Below, piece by piece: positions 63,840 through 64,000 of a stretch of 64,000 nt of DNA. Source of the DNA: a bacterium (GTDB taxonomy: Bacteria; Pseudomonadota; Alphaproteobacteria; Caulobacterales; Caulobacteraceae); contig JAVBXP010000035.1 in the NCBI GenBank assembly GCA_030824495.1, positions 1 to 64,000 of the forward strand. Direction: 5' to 3'. Below the pieces are notes generated by a model. It saw only the letters and a program-made list of their open reading frames with translations. It was not told the origin of the DNA and ran no database searches. The position numbers were made by a program, and so were the translations under genes. How positions within the stretch are numbered: position 1 is the stretch's first letter; every line of letters begins with the position of its first letter.

Positions 63840-64000
63840 TCAGGCCCAAAACCAAGAATCGCCACTCACGCAGCCGCTAATTAGCGGTCCAACCAGGCGC
63901 TCGACGAAGCCGTAACTCCCGTCCTGAGGGCCGGAAGCGCCGTACTCGACTTCGAGAGGTCCGACCTTCTCGCGCTTAATCCAACCTTGTGAGGTCGCAT
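63840..64000 (-). CDS. head-tail connector / DnaT-like structural protein, 3' part
   Basis: The final 53 codons of a gene running off the right edge. Translation ends in ATSQGWIKREKVGPLEVEY, GASGPQDGSYGFVERLVG, PLISGCVSG and a stop. The IKREKVGPLEVEY stretch is typical of the C-terminal part of small phage head-completion proteins (annotated DnaT-like). It comes before the stopper gene in the late operon, as expected for a head-tail adaptor. Confidence 0.6.
   Translation of the reverse strand, partial: ATSQGWIKREKVGPLEVEYGASGPQDGSYGFVERLVGPLISGCVSGDSWFWA

Larger units (their letters stand above)
39659..64000. mobile_element. siphovirus-like prophage, left part; right end beyond window
   Basis: Starts at a displaced 3' half of tRNA-Lys and contains an SOS/repair cargo region, lysis genes, tail fibre and tip genes, tape measure, tail chaperones, tail tube, tail terminator and head-tail connectors in conserved order on the minus strand. 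There is no sheath or baseplate wedge gene, so the virion is long non-contractile (siphovirus type). Integrase, repressor, replication, capsid and terminase genes are not in the window and should lie to the right. Length here is at least 24 kb. Confidence 0.88.

Overview
The window is GC-rich alphaproteobacterial DNA, most likely from Caulobacterales (Caulobacter or Phenylobacterium type). This rests on gene content (ScfR next to propionyl-CoA carboxylase, PEPxxWA-CTERM proteins, a guaB-MAPEG-rsmB-guaA cluster, an HspQ gene) and on GTTC-N7-GTTC LexA-type boxes. It has two parts: about 39.6 kb of host chromosome and about 24 kb of an integrated siphovirus-like prophage that runs off the right edge.

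Host part. The left edge holds the 5' end of propionyl-CoA carboxylase beta (minus) and, divergently, its probable regulator ScfR. Then come an SLC13 permease, an AbgT transporter and leucyl aminopeptidase (a peptide or aminoacyl-substrate uptake and hydrolysis group), a large subtilisin-type autotransporter, a 2'-5' RNA ligase family protein, a hemolysin III protein and a PLP enzyme. A poorly recognisable stretch (13.55-14.9 kb) precedes guaB-MAPEG-rsmB-guaA (minus). An MFS transporter and LysR regulator diverge around a clean inverted repeat. They are followed by rlmE-ppx, hspQ, phenylalanine hydroxylase, a small lipoprotein and tamA-tamB (outer-membrane assembly). A plus-strand three-gene set (circularly permuted ATP-grasp, alpha-E, transglutaminase-like) and a minus-strand sulfate ABC transporter cysT-cysW-cysA come next, and the host part ends with a DUF2853-OmpA fusion.

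Prophage part. At 39,659-39,704 lies the 3' half of a tRNA-Lys(UUU) gene on the minus strand with no matching 5' half. This is the expected displaced half of a tRNA attachment site, so the element extends rightwards and the intact tRNA, probably with the integrase, should lie beyond 64 kb. Just inside the site are two exact GTTC-N7-GTTC boxes ahead of a plus-strand run of small genes (two with zinc-ribbon cysteines, one membrane protein) leading to an SRAP (YedK/HMCES-like) protein. A decayed second SRAP copy, a LigD-type ATP-dependent DNA ligase and two DUF3606 proteins follow. The region reads as an SOS-linked DNA-repair cargo module. From 45 kb on, minus-strand late genes run from right to left: head-tail connectors, tail terminator, tail tube, tail chaperones with a probable -1 frameshift, tape measure, tail-tip and adhesin genes (glycine-rich, GDSL-esterase and beta-helix proteins), then membrane proteins, a transglycosylase-type endolysin and nested Rz/Rz1 spanins.

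Scattered among the late genes, several on the opposite strand, are single 'moron'-like genes. They include two exported PEPxxWA-CTERM proteins, one beside what looks like a leftover 3' end of a tail gene. No integrase, repressor, terminase or replication gene is in view.
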